A DNA stretch of 64,000 bases from JAZRGE01 sp045644025 (GTDB lineage: Bacteria > Bacillota > Clostridia > Oscillospirales > Acutalibacteraceae): positions 1 to 64,000 of the forward strand of contig JAZRGE010000080.1 in the NCBI GenBank assembly GCA_045644025.1, written 5' to 3'. The notes beneath the pieces are model-generated. The model was not told where the DNA came from. It made no database searches and saw only the letters and a list, made by a program, of their open reading frames with translations. The position numbers and the translations under genes are program-made. This document shows, in pieces, positions 51,482 through 60,026 of this stretch. The first letter of the stretch is position 1. Each line of letters opens with the position of its first letter.

Positions 51482-53716
51482 TTATAATCCGTGCTTTTCC
51501 ATAAGAGCTTTGTACCATTTATAAGAAATGGGCGGTGCAAAGCAAAGATGGTGGCCAAGGCCCTGCTCACCGTTCACGTTCCACTTAAAGATAAGCATCT
51601 TGGGGGTGGCGGTATCCACAGCTATATGGGTAATAAGCGTGGTGGCATTAAGGGGTGCGCCGAAATCGTAGCGGCCAATAAGTTCATCACTCTCGGCATC
51701 AAATATCTCCAGCACACCTTGCTTTTCAGCCAATGTGTCGTTGCAGGCAAAGATATCCAGACCATCGCCGCTATCGGCAGCAAGCACTGCGAAGGGGGCT
51801 TGGGTGCGCTTCACGTAGTCGTAGGCTTTTTTGCGGGTGAAATAGTAATCCACGATCGCATCCGACATCTGCGGCCAACCGTCCAGCAGATTCCACCAAA
51901 TAATACCTGTCTTTTGCGGGCGGTCTGTGCGCATACGCTCGATAAAATATTTTTTCGCTTCGGCCTGAGATATTTGCGAAGCCGCCGCAAAATCATCCAA
52001 ATTATCGGGAATCTCGCCAAAAAGCACCTTTATCTGATTAGCCATAAGCAGAGTGCGCGCTTCATTGCCTTCCTGATCGCTGGAATGCAGGATCCACTGG
52101 GGATTCTTATTGTTATAAGGCCAAACATATTCGGGATCTATAAACTTCTTTATAGATTCGGGAGCAGGGCAGCCGTGGTAGCCTGTTTCGCTCACGAAAT
52201 GTGCCTTTTGGCTCCTATAATAATCGCTCTTAAAATAATCTCTGGGGCCCCAGATGTGATTTTCGGGCAGCTCCAGCTTGCCGCGGCTTTCGTAAACAGC
52301 AGGGCTCATATAAGGGGAGCTGGGAAGATAAGGCCGTGTGCCATCGTTGGCGGCCACCACGGCAGGGATTACTTTGCGAGTGAGCCTGTTTTCCTCGGGG
52401 TTTCTGGTGTCGGCAGCCATAATATCAATTTCATTATCCCCTGCCCAAAGAATAAGCGAAGGGTGATTGCGAAGCCTGCGCACAACACTTTCTACTTCTT
52501 TGGAAATCGTGGCGGCAAAGGCATCATCCTGCGGATACCATCGGCAACCCATGGCAAAATCCTGCCACACCATAATGCCGTTTCTATCGCAGAAATCAAA
52601 GAATTCGTCTGCTTCATAAACGTTGCCGCCCCAGCAGCGCACGATGTTGCAGCCGATGTCCTTCACCATTTCCAGCGCAGGGGCATAGCGCTCCTTATCG
52701 CGGCTGTGGAAAGCATCCATCGGCACCCAATTTGTACCCTTGCACATAATCTCCGTGCCGTTTATAAGAAAACGGAAGCAACCGTTTTCACCATCGGTGT
52801 AATCCGACCTTTGCAGTTCCACCTTGCGTAGGCCATAGGTGAACTTTTGGGAATGGATAAGCTCCTCGCCCAAATATATCTCGGCGGTGCAATCATAAAC
52901 ATTGGCTTCACCGTAGCCATAGGGCCACCAAAGCTTTGGGTTTTGAATCACGGCAACAACCGGGGAAACCTTATCCACCACGTTCTTTCTCTCGGCGTAA
53001 AAAGTGCTGTCACTTCCGCAGGAGCCATAAAACTTAAGGCTTATATCCTTAAGCATATAGTGGGGGCATTCAAGCTGAACTGCGAAGCTTATCTGTGTAT
53101 CCGACCACGGCAGGGGCCACTTAGCAGCTATTTGAGAAAATCTTGCGATATCCCTTATTTCCAGTTTAACATCCTTCCACAGGCCGCTTGTAACGGCGCG
53201 GGGCATAATATCCCACCCAAAGGAATGGGGTGGTTTGCGGATCTTCACGTCGGATTTATATCCCATCCAGGATGCGCGAACGTCGGCCATGCAATAATCT
53301 TGCTTATTAAGCCACACCGCAGGGGATTCCAGATGCACGCAAAGGTGATTTATGCCGTCTGTTAAATAATCGTCCACCAAAAATTCATGGGCAATAAGCA
53401 TATTATCGCTCTCGCCTATCTTTTGGCCATTGAGAAAATACTCGGCAATGCAATCCACACCATCGAAAACAAGGAAGACGTTTTTTCTCGCCTCGGGAGC
53501 GGTAAAATCCGTTTCGTACCACCATTCCCAAGCCTCGTATTCTTCGGCAAGGCGGATATTTTCGCCCATAAAGAGATCCTCGGGCAAAATGCCTTCGCGG
53601 GAAAGATCCAGCTGCACACATCCGGGCACCTGGGCTTTAAGGCTTATTCTATCAACATCAAGCTCCTGGGGTTTGCCCGAAAGCTGCCATTGGCCGTTTA
53701 GCGAAATAGTTTGCAT
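51482..53716 (-). CDS. GH2 family beta-mannosidase-like enzyme
   Basis: A 744-residue cytosolic glycosidase. Its N-terminal sugar-binding domain has SLNGQWQLSG and QVPGCVQLDLSREGILPEDLF, the beta-mannosidase pattern. A beta-sandwich follows, then the catalytic barrel with VRCWGGNVYEADEFFDFCDRNG (positions about 361-382). The acid/base glutamate is in WAGDNEID near residue 430 and the nucleophile in FVSETGYHG near residue 510. The start is the ATG at 53716, 8 bases after AGGAGG; an ATG two codons earlier is only 2 bases from it. It diverges from the DUF5060 gene. Confidence 0.92.
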   Translation of the reverse strand: MQTISLNGQWQLSGKPQELDVDRISLKAQVPGCVQLDLSREGILPEDLFMGENIRLAEEYEAWEWWYETDFTAPEARKNVFLVFDGVDCIAEYFLNGQKIGESDNMLIAHEFLVDDYLTDGINHLCVHLESPAVWLNKQDYCMADVRASWMGYKSDVKIRKPPHSFGWDIMPRAVTSGLWKDVKLEIRDIARFSQIAAKWPLPWSDTQISFAVQLECPHYMLKDISLKFYGSCGSDSTFYAERKNVVDKVSPVVAVIQNPKLWWPYGYGEANVYDCTAEIYLGEELIHSQKFTYGLRKVELQRSDYTDGENGCFRFLINGTEIMCKGTNWVPMDAFHSRDKERYAPALEMVKDIGCNIVRCWGGNVYEADEFFDFCDRNGIMVWQDFAMGCRWYPQDDAFAATISKEVESVVRRLRNHPSLILWAGDNEIDIMAADTRNPEENRLTRKVIPAVVAANDGTRPYLPSSPYMSPAVYESRGKLELPENHIWGPRDYFKSDYYRSQKAHFVSETGYHGCPAPESIKKFIDPEYVWPYNNKNPQWILHSSDQEGNEARTLLMANQIKVLFGEIPDNLDDFAAASQISQAEAKKYFIERMRTDRPQKTGIIWWNLLDGWPQMSDAIVDYYFTRKKAYDYVKRTQAPFAVLAADSGDGLDIFACNDTLAEKQGVLEIFDAESDELIGRYDFGAPLNATTLITHIAVDTATPKMLIFKWNVNGEQGLGHHLCFAPPISYKWYKALMEKHGL

Positions 53717-53787
53717 TTGCATCGCCTCCTATGTGGTCATTTTATAATTTAGGGCCAAAAATGTCAACGGGGATAGTGCTATTTCCC

Positions 53788-53822
53788 GCAAATCAGGACA
53801 CTTTTTCCGCTAAATAAGGACA
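53788..53822 (+). promoter_or_regulatory. Candidate AraC-type operator upstream of the DUF5060 promoter
   Basis: Half-sites AAATCAGGAC and AAATAAGGAC in direct orientation with 22-bp periodicity and a CTTTTTCCGCT spacer. The element ends 22-24 bp before TTGAAA at 53845. It is the second copy of the element before the SBP gene, with the two half-site variants in swapped order. Confidence 0.75.
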
Positions 53823-53844
53823 CCTTGAAAGGCACTTCCAATCG

Positions 53845-53873
53845 TTGAAAATTCTCACTCTTTGTGATATGCT
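53845..53873 (+). promoter_or_regulatory. Promoter of the DUF5060 glycosidase-like gene
   Basis: TTGAAA (53845-53850), 17 bp, TATGCT (53868-53873), 36 bp before the ATG. Confidence 0.65.
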
Positions 53874-53909
53874 TACATTGTATTAAATTAGGAAGGATGT
53901 TTTCTTTTT

Positions 53910-56450
53910 ATGAACATAAGCAAACGCCTGCTTAAAGCCGTTGCCGCCACCCTTGCTGTTATCTCGGTTTTAAGTTTAGCCCCCCAATCTATCCTAAAGG
54001 CCGAAGCCACGGTTTACGGCGGCTTTGCAGATCCCAGAGATCTTAAAAGCAGCCTGCAGAGCTATAGCTCCGCAGATGCTCCCGTTGTGAAGGATATTAA
54101 GCTGGCATCCAACAACGTTGCCAGGTTCGATAAGGTGGAGATCACCTTTAATATTGATGCTGCCTGGGAAAACCCCTTCGATCCGGAAGACATCCTGGTC
54201 GACGGTGTCTTTATCTACCCCAGCGGCAAGGAAGTCACCATTCCCGCTTTCTACACCACCCCTATGGTGCCCACCGAGAGCTATAAAGATAAAATCCTTA
54301 TGACCTATTCCCCCAGTTCCTATGATTATCATCCCGATTATAAGCGCAAATCCATCTGGTGCCTGCGCTTCTCGGGCGATGAAGTGGGCGAATACAGCTT
54401 CTATATCACCGTGAAGACTGCCGACGGAAAGACCTGCAAATCCGAAAGCGGCACCTTCTCCTGCTATGAAGACGGCCTTAAGGGCTATGCAAAGGTTTCC
54501 GAAAGCAATCCACAATATATCGTGAACAGCGGCGATGGCTCCCTTTACTACGGCAGCGGCTCCAATATGGCTTGGGTGCGCAGCGGAGAAGCCTTCACCG
54601 ATAATCCCCTCCACTTAAGCTACAACTACTTTATCAGCCGCGCCAAGCAGCAGACCAACATCACTCGTATCTGGATCTGCCACGGCAACTGGCTGGAGTG
54701 GACCTACGACCCTAACGATGGCAAGACTATCGGCTATCTGGGCCTGGGCTACTACAACCAGATCATGTGTGCCAACTTCGACGACATTCTAGAACAGTGC
54801 GAAGATGCAGGCCTTAGAGTTATGCTTTGCACCGATGATAACAACGAGCACGAGCAAACCGACACCTATATGTCTTGGGCGTTTAACCCCTACAGCATTG
54901 AAAACGGCGGCCCTGCAAAGGATGTTGCCGATTATTGGGTGAATCCCGAGGTGAGAGAATACGTTAAGAAGCGCCTGCGCTACATTGTGGCTCGTTGGGG
55001 CTACAGCTCTGCCATATTCTCCATCAACCTTTGGAACGACTATTGGAAGCCCTCCAGCGAGGGCACCGTGGAATATCTCAAAGATATTCACGATTATTTT
55101 GATGAGCTTATCGGCGATTGGAGGCCCTTCCTCTTTGGTTCCAACTTCAACTACGAAGCCAACGCCGTGCTGGACTACACCGCCCAGTATATCAACCTTA
55201 CCGACTACACCAAGCCTTACGTGACTCAGGAGTGCTACTACTCCATGACCGACTTCAGAAATGTTGTGCGCAACACTATATGGTCGGAACTGGTGCAGGG
55301 CGCAGCGGCCACGATGGTTTGGAGCCACGACGATACCGACGAATACGACAACGGCAACGGCTGCTGGAATATATTTGATCATATTCTGGATTTCACAGCC
55401 GATCTTCCTTTGGATAAGGCAGGAAAGCTCACCTACTCTTCTATAGTGGCAGACACCGCCACCGTTTCCGGCAGTAGCGCCAAGAATCAATCCATCACCT
55501 CTATTGCTGCCTACGGCGACGTGTTCAGTTGGAACGAAAAGGCTCCCGCCGATACCTTTGATATCGATACTTCCCTTCCCGGCATGAACCTGGCCGGCTT
55601 CTCCCACACACTCTACGGTTCATCTTATTCCCACATCCGCACCGCTCCCACCTTTAATTTCGAGATGCCCTTCGGCGGCCAGTTTGTTGTGGGCGTGGAT
55701 GAAAACGGCTGGGGCAACAACACCCTTAAGATCACTCTGGATGGCCAGGTTGTGGCTACCACCGCTATGGGCGAGGGTGATCGCGAGCTTATCAGCGAGA
55801 CCGACCCCAGAAGATACACCTATGTGGATATTCCTGCAGGCAAGCACACTGTTAAAATAGAAAACAGCGGCCCCGATTGGCTCAGTGCCAAAGAGATCTA
55901 TTTTGTGAGCAACACCGAATCCACATCTTCTATGCTTGATATAAAGAGCATGGTTGGCGATAACCTGGCGGTTGCCTACATCCAGAACACCACCTATTCT
56001 CAGCTGGCCACAAGGCTTTTGGGCTCCAGCGCCGCAGATTTCACCAACGTTAAATTCACCATCAGCGGCCTCAAGGAAGACGGCAGATACGCAATGTATC
56101 AGTTTAATCCCGATACCGGCGAATACGGCACCATCGGCGAAGTGAACGTTGCAGGCGGCAAGGCAGAAATTTCTATCGAGAAAGTCACCCGCGATTGCGC
56201 CGTGAAGCTTATCAAGCTGGCCGAGGGTGAAAAGGTTAAGTCCGAGGGCTCCAGATACGGATATCTTCGTTTGTCCTCTTCTTCCGATATTCCTGCCAAT
56301 CTTCCTGCTCCCGGCAGCAACGATCCTGCAGGCAGCAATCTGCTGATGATAATCATCATCGCCGTTGCCGCAGTGATTATAGTGGGCGGCGGCGTGGCTG
56401 CAGCCATTATTCTCGGCAAAAAGAAAAAGGCTACCGAAGCAGCCGAATAA
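53910..56450 (+). CDS. Membrane-anchored extracellular DUF5060 glycosidase-like protein
   Basis: An 846-residue protein with a signal peptide (residues 1 to about 33, ending LKAEA). An N-terminal immunoglobulin-like DUF5060 domain covers about residues 50-190 (VARFDKVEITFNIDAAWENPFDP, given by position). A (beta/alpha)8 barrel with TNITRIWICHGNWLEW, LRVMLCTDDNN and SAIFSINLWNDYW follows; PYVTQECYYS may hold a catalytic glutamate. A C-terminal beta domain leads to a transmembrane helix (residues about 812-832) and a lysine-rich tail GKKKKATEAAE. It probably cuts glycans outside the cell. The RBS AGGAAGG is rather far (14 bases) from the ATG. Confidence 0.83.
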   Translation: MNISKRLLKAVAATLAVISVLSLAPQSILKAEATVYGGFADPRDLKSSLQSYSSADAPVVKDIKLASNNVARFDKVEITFNIDAAWENPFDPEDILVDGVFIYPSGKEVTIPAFYTTPMVPTESYKDKILMTYSPSSYDYHPDYKRKSIWCLRFSGDEVGEYSFYITVKTADGKTCKSESGTFSCYEDGLKGYAKVSESNPQYIVNSGDGSLYYGSGSNMAWVRSGEAFTDNPLHLSYNYFISRAKQQTNITRIWICHGNWLEWTYDPNDGKTIGYLGLGYYNQIMCANFDDILEQCEDAGLRVMLCTDDNNEHEQTDTYMSWAFNPYSIENGGPAKDVADYWVNPEVREYVKKRLRYIVARWGYSSAIFSINLWNDYWKPSSEGTVEYLKDIHDYFDELIGDWRPFLFGSNFNYEANAVLDYTAQYINLTDYTKPYVTQECYYSMTDFRNVVRNTIWSELVQGAAATMVWSHDDTDEYDNGNGCWNIFDHILDFTADLPLDKAGKLTYSSIVADTATVSGSSAKNQSITSIAAYGDVFSWNEKAPADTFDIDTSLPGMNLAGFSHTLYGSSYSHIRTAPTFNFEMPFGGQFVVGVDENGWGNNTLKITLDGQVVATTAMGEGDRELISETDPRRYTYVDIPAGKHTVKIENSGPDWLSAKEIYFVSNTESTSSMLDIKSMVGDNLAVAYIQNTTYSQLATRLLGSSAADFTNVKFTISGLKEDGRYAMYQFNPDTGEYGTIGEVNVAGGKAEISIEKVTRDCAVKLIKLAEGEKVKSEGSRYGYLRLSSSSDIPANLPAPGSNDPAGSNLLMIIIIAVAAVIIVGGGVAAAIILGKKKKATEAAE

Positions 56451-56469
56451 AATTTAAAAACAAAACAAA

Positions 56470-56507
56470 ATCGGGATACCGCTAAATGGTATCCCGATAT
56501 TTTTTTG
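56470..56507 (+). terminator. Terminator shared by the DUF5060 and AraC genes
   Basis: ATCGGGATACC / GGTATCCCGAT hairpin with a run of T on the plus strand. The 3' arm lies within the last codons of the converging AraC-type gene, so the terminator and coding sequence overlap. Confidence 0.85.
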
Positions 56508-57438
56508 GAGAAACGCCGTATTTTTCGGCAAATATTCGGTGGAAATAGCTCACATTCTCGTATCCCACTGCCTGAGAGATACTGGAGACCTTCATCTCGG
56601 TGTTGCGAAGCAGATATGCCGATTGCGAAAGTCTCTTCTCCTGCAACAGCTCCGTGAAGTTGCAACCTGTCTTTTCTTTTATGGTGCGTGAGAGATTGTG
56701 CATGTTGTAGTAGAGTATTTCGGAAATTTCCGAAAGGGTTGCCGAGCGATAATTCTCTTCTATATATCTATAAACACGAAGTATTGTATCTTCTTCCTTG
56801 CTGCCCTGGGTGAGATGCTCGGTGTAGTTGAGCAGCTGCATAAATAATAGGCCCATCGTGGTCTGATTTATCATTCGCTTATTGAGCAGATCTTTTTGAA
56901 TCGTGTAAAGCAGATTCTCCACCAGATTACCTATGGGAATAATATTTGCCACCTTAAAATGCATATAGCCGCTCTGATTTTGGCCATCCTTCAGGTTATC
57001 TACCACAAAGCGGCGGATAGGTGTTTCTTCCTGGCCTATCATGCTGAGGGTGTGATCGAAAAACGGGGGGCGGATTATAAAGTTGACTGCCACATCCTTT
57101 TCCCCTGCGGGGCGGATCTCGTGAACGGCTCCCTTACCCAGAAAAAGCAACTCGCCTTCCTTTAGGGTGACCTTATTGCCGTTTACAACATGAACCGTGC
57201 TGCCGCTGAGCATATAGACCATTTCAATATAATCGTGGGAATGGGGCGGAAAATGCACAAAGCGGGTGTGTGGGCGAATGGCGATCTGCTTGCCGGGAGA
57301 AAGAAACTTATCTATGCTCACCACATCGGCCGCATCTTCCATATAAAGCTGACGCTGAATAGAGCCATCTCCGTTAAGAATGGCTCTTTCCTCTTCTGTT
57401 ATGGCAACAAGTTTTTCATAGATTTCCTTGCGCACCAT
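56482..57438 (-). CDS. AraC-family regulator with N-terminal cupin
   Basis: A 318-residue regulator. Residues about 50-150 form a cupin (VHFPPHSHDYIEMVYMLSG and LKEGELLFLGKGAVHEI). The last 100 residues have two helix-turn-helix units (LSEISEILYYNMHNLSRTIKEKTG and VSSISQAVGYENVSYFHRIFAEKYG, given by role). It is next to the carbohydrate genes, so it is the best candidate to bind the paired direct-repeat operators at 48181 and 53788. The start follows a GGGTGATG box, as in the other AraC gene of this window. Confidence 0.92.
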   Translation of the reverse strand: MVRKEIYEKLVAITEEERAILNGDGSIQRQLYMEDAADVVSIDKFLSPGKQIAIRPHTRFVHFPPHSHDYIEMVYMLSGSTVHVVNGNKVTLKEGELLFLGKGAVHEIRPAGEKDVAVNFIIRPPFFDHTLSMIGQEETPIRRFVVDNLKDGQNQSGYMHFKVANIIPIGNLVENLLYTIQKDLLNKRMINQTTMGLLFMQLLNYTEHLTQGSKEEDTILRVYRYIEENYRSATLSEISEILYYNMHNLSRTIKEKTGCNFTELLQEKRLSQSAYLLRNTEMKVSSISQAVGYENVSYFHRIFAEKYGVSPKKYRDTI

Positions 57439-57510
57439 TTAGCATCACCCACCTAATTCTAACCGATAGGGCTCTTAAATGCAACAAAAATAAACCTCTC
57501 ACCTTCCCTA

Positions 57511-57545
57511 ATGCGACAAATTGCACGCACGAAGACCCTTATAAT
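57511..57545 (+). promoter_or_regulatory. Spo0A-type promoter of spoIIGA-sigE
   Basis: TATAAT at 57540-57545 has no proper -35 at 17 bp, but GCGACAAA at 57513-57520 (TTTGTCGC on the other strand) matches a Spo0A box (TGTCGAA) in six of seven positions and overlaps the -35 region. This resembles the Spo0A-activated spoIIG promoter of Bacillus. Confidence 0.6.
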
Positions 57546-57569
57546 AGATCCTATAAGGGGGGTGGGACT

Positions 57570-58370
57570 TTGGTTATATATGCCGACGTTCTTTTTGTTG
57601 TGAACCTTGCTGTGAACTATTTTATCCTGCTTTTCACCGCCAAAGCTGCCAAAGAAGCTCTATCATTGCGGCGGCTGCTGGCGGGAGCATCCCTCGGCGC
57701 CCTTTTTTCGCTCTACATATTGATGCCGCACATTCACGCGCTTTTTGAAATTGCGACGAAATTTCTTTTTGGTGCGGCTATAATTTTCGCCGCCTTCGGC
57801 AGAAGAAAGCCGCGAGCCTTTCTCCAACTACTGGCTTATTTTATGGCCGCCACCTTTGTTTTCGGCGGAACAATGCTGGCTATCTACACCATATTTAAGC
57901 CACGCGGAATGGCTATCGACGGCGGTGTTGTGTATTTCGATATTTCTCCCCTGCTGCTTATAGCTTCCACCGCCCTTTGCTACGGAATAATAAGGCTGCT
58001 GCAGCACGCAAGCCGCAAGAAAAACCCCACAGCCCGCCGCGCCGAAATAAAAATAACCTACGGCCAAAGGGAGGCCGGCAGCCGCGCCCTTGTGGACACA
58101 GGCCACTCCCTTTCCGACCCCTTCAGCGGTGCCGAAGTGGTGCTTATATCCCCTAAATTAGCCAAGGTTCTGCTCCCAAACGGGCTGGAAGGCGCAAAGC
58201 AGGGCGGCCGCTACAGGCTGATTCCCTGCCGCACGGCAGGCGGCCAGGGGATTCTGGAAGGTTTTCGCCCCGATAGCGTGGCCGCCGATGGGCTTCTTCG
58301 CGAGAATGCCGTGGTGGCCATAAGCGAAAACATCTGCGGCGATGATTACGAAGCCATAATAAAACCATAA
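57570..58370 (+). CDS. spoIIGA: Sigma-E processing peptidase SpoIIGA
   Basis: A 266-residue membrane aspartic protease that cuts the pro-sequence of SigE after activation by SpoIIR. Five hydrophobic segments in the first 150 residues open with VIYADVLFVVNLAVNYFIL. The C-terminal protease domain has the Asp motif ALVDTGHSLSDPF. The start is a TTG at 57570 with GGGGGGTGGG a few bases ahead. Followed by sigE after 11 bp, the classical spoIIG arrangement. Confidence 0.93.
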   Translation: MVIYADVLFVVNLAVNYFILLFTAKAAKEALSLRRLLAGASLGALFSLYILMPHIHALFEIATKFLFGAAIIFAAFGRRKPRAFLQLLAYFMAATFVFGGTMLAIYTIFKPRGMAIDGGVVYFDISPLLLIASTALCYGIIRLLQHASRKKNPTARRAEIKITYGQREAGSRALVDTGHSLSDPFSGAEVVLISPKLAKVLLPNGLEGAKQGGRYRLIPCRTAGGQGILEGFRPDSVAADGLLRENAVVAISENICGDDYEAIIKP

Positions 58371-58381
58371 GGAATGAGACT

Positions 58382-59113
58382 ATGAAAAATATATTCGCAA
58401 AAATAAAACTTTGGCTTAAAAGCGCCTATCTCAAAATACTCCTAAGGCTTAAATTAGGCGGCGACAGCTTCTATCTGGGCAGCCCGCAGACCCTTCCCCC
58501 ACCCCTTTCGGCCGAAGAAGAAGCCGAGCTTCTGGCTCAATGGAACGAGCGCAAAGCGATGGTCTGCGATAAGCTGATAGTGCACAATCTGCGGCTTGTT
58601 GTTTATATCGCCAAAAAGTTTGATGCCGTGGGCGCATCCACCGAAGATCTGATCTCCATCGGCACCATCGGGCTAATAAAGGCCGTGCGCACCTTTGCCC
58701 CCGAAAAGAACATCAAGCTGGCCACATATGCTTCCCGATGCATCGAAAACGAAATACTTATGTATCTTCGCAAAACAGCCTCCCTTAAGGCAGAAGTATC
58801 CATAGACGAGCCGCTCAACATTGATTGGGACGGCAACGAGCTGATGCTTTCGGATATATTGGGCAGCGAGCCCGACGAAATAGGCCGCGGAATAGAGGTG
58901 GAAGACGAACGAAGCCTGCTGAACCGCTTGGTAGAGCAGCTGCCCAAGAGAGATCGGGAAATAATCACGTTGCGCTTTGGCCTGCGCGGCGGAAAGGAAT
59001 ACACCCAAAAAGAGGTGGCCGATTGGCTGGGCATATCTCAATCCTATATCTCACGGCTGGAAAAGCGAATAATAGAAAAACTGAAGGAAGATCTGGATCT
59101 TGCCGCAGGATAA
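58382..59113 (+). CDS. sigE: Sporulation sigma factor SigE
   Basis: A 243-residue mother-cell sigma factor made as a precursor. The first 30 or so residues are amphipathic and basic (KIKLWLKSAYLKILLRL), the pro-sequence removed by SpoIIGA, before LPPPLSAEEE. Region 2 has NLRLVVYIAKKF and EDLISIGTIGLIKAV, and region 4 has GISQSYISRLEKRIIEKL. The similarity to Bacillus SigE is strong along the whole chain. sigG, often the next gene, is not here; a terminator and an unrelated pair follow. Confidence 0.97.
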   Translation: MKNIFAKIKLWLKSAYLKILLRLKLGGDSFYLGSPQTLPPPLSAEEEAELLAQWNERKAMVCDKLIVHNLRLVVYIAKKFDAVGASTEDLISIGTIGLIKAVRTFAPEKNIKLATYASRCIENEILMYLRKTASLKAEVSIDEPLNIDWDGNELMLSDILGSEPDEIGRGIEVEDERSLLNRLVEQLPKRDREIITLRFGLRGGKEYTQKEVADWLGISQSYISRLEKRIIEKLKEDLDLAAG

Positions 59114-59114
59114 T

Positions 59115-59150
59115 AAAAGCTCTCTGCTGAATTTCAGCAGAGAGCTTTTT
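59115..59150 (+). terminator. Terminator after sigE
   Basis: AAAAGCTCTCTGCTGA / TCAGCAGAGAGCTTTTT hairpin, bidirectional between sigE and the converging Xre gene. Confidence 0.9.
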
Positions 59151-59163
59151 CGGATATACTACA

Positions 59164-59406
59164 TTATCTGATCTCTTGTTCAAGGGTTTTGAATGTTTCG
59201 GTGTTGAAGAAATCGTAAAGAGATATCTCTAGGCCGTCGCATATTTTCTTAAGCGTTACAACACCGGCATTCTTGCTGCCGCCGTTAATTATATTCTTTA
59301 AGGTTGAAGGCGGAACAGCCGAAATTCTTGCAAGAGCATTTACTGACATTCTCTTTTCTTCGCATAATTCCAGCAATCTATTTGCTATGGCTTTTCTCGT
59401 ATCCAT
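59164..59406 (-). CDS. Xre-family helix-turn-helix repressor
   Basis: An 80-residue single-domain HTH protein. The HTH core is SVNALARISAVPPSTLKNII (residues about 21-40), followed by VVTLKKICDGLEISLYDFF. This is the Cro/C1 type with no sensor domain, so it may be an autoregulator. It diverges from the SLOG gene across a 114-bp region with two identical palindromes. AGGGGT precedes the ATG. Confidence 0.9.
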   Translation of the reverse strand: MDTRKAIANRLLELCEEKRMSVNALARISAVPPSTLKNIINGGSKNAGVVTLKKICDGLEISLYDFFNTETFKTLEQEIR

Positions 59407-59464
59407 AATATTACCCCTAAAAAGTTCTATAATTAGTTTATGCTTTTTAGGAAGATAATAACGA

Positions 59465-59494
59465 CCATATATGGACTTTATGGACCATATATGG
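59465..59494. promoter_or_regulatory. Twin CCATATATGG palindromes, probable Xre operator
   Basis: CCATATATGG occurs at 59465-59474 and again at 59485-59494, each preceded by GA, with centres exactly 20 bp apart (two helical turns). They lie between the divergent Xre and SLOG genes, closer to the SLOG start. Confidence 0.7.
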
Positions 59495-59520
59495 TAAACT
59501 TATGTCGGTGGTGATATTTT

Positions 59521-59988
59521 ATGTACGAAAATACTTGCTGCTTTATCGGCCATAGGGCAATAAACGAAACCGAAAACTTAAAAGCAAAACTTTTAGAAAT
59601 AATTGAAAAATTGATCCTGGAAGAGAAGGTTAACACCTTTCTTTTCGGAAGCAAAAGCCAATTTAACACACTGTGCCACAAGGCCGTGAGCGCAATAAAA
59701 GAAAGGCATCCACATATAAAGAGGATCTACGTGCGAGCGGAATATCCCCATATAAGCGAGCGCTATAAATGCTACCTGCTTGAAAGTTACGAAGAAACCT
59801 ATTACCCCGAAAGAATATTAAATTCAGGAAAGGCGGCTTACGTGGAACGCAATTACGAAATGATAAACAACAGCCGATTTTGCGTGGTTTATTATAACGA
59901 CCAAGATGCACCCACCACACGCAGAAGCGGCACCAAAATTGCCCTTGACTACGCTGTTAAGCATCACAAAAAGGTCATTAGAATTTAG
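59521..59988 (+). CDS. SLOG-domain protein
   Basis: A 155-residue protein with the SLOG (Rossmann-like, DUF1273-type) pattern: CCFIGHRAI at the start, a glycine-serine loop FLFGSKSQFN, and near the C-terminus TRRSGTKIALDYA with KVIRI as last strand. SLOG proteins are thought to bind nucleotide-derived ligands and some act in conflict systems, but small stand-alone forms in Firmicutes have no assigned role. GGTGGTG lies before the ATG. It diverges from an Xre gene. Confidence 0.85.
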   Translation: MYENTCCFIGHRAINETENLKAKLLEIIEKLILEEKVNTFLFGSKSQFNTLCHKAVSAIKERHPHIKRIYVRAEYPHISERYKCYLLESYEETYYPERILNSGKAAYVERNYEMINNSRFCVVYYNDQDAPTTRRSGTKIALDYAVKHHKKVIRI

Positions 59989-59997
59989 CCCTTAAAA

Positions 59998-60026
59998 TAA
60001 AAGAGATTCCTTAGCGGAATCTCTTT
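59998..60026 (+). terminator. Bidirectional terminator
   Basis: AAGAGATTCC / GGAATCTCTT hairpin between the converging SLOG and hemZ genes. Confidence 0.82.
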
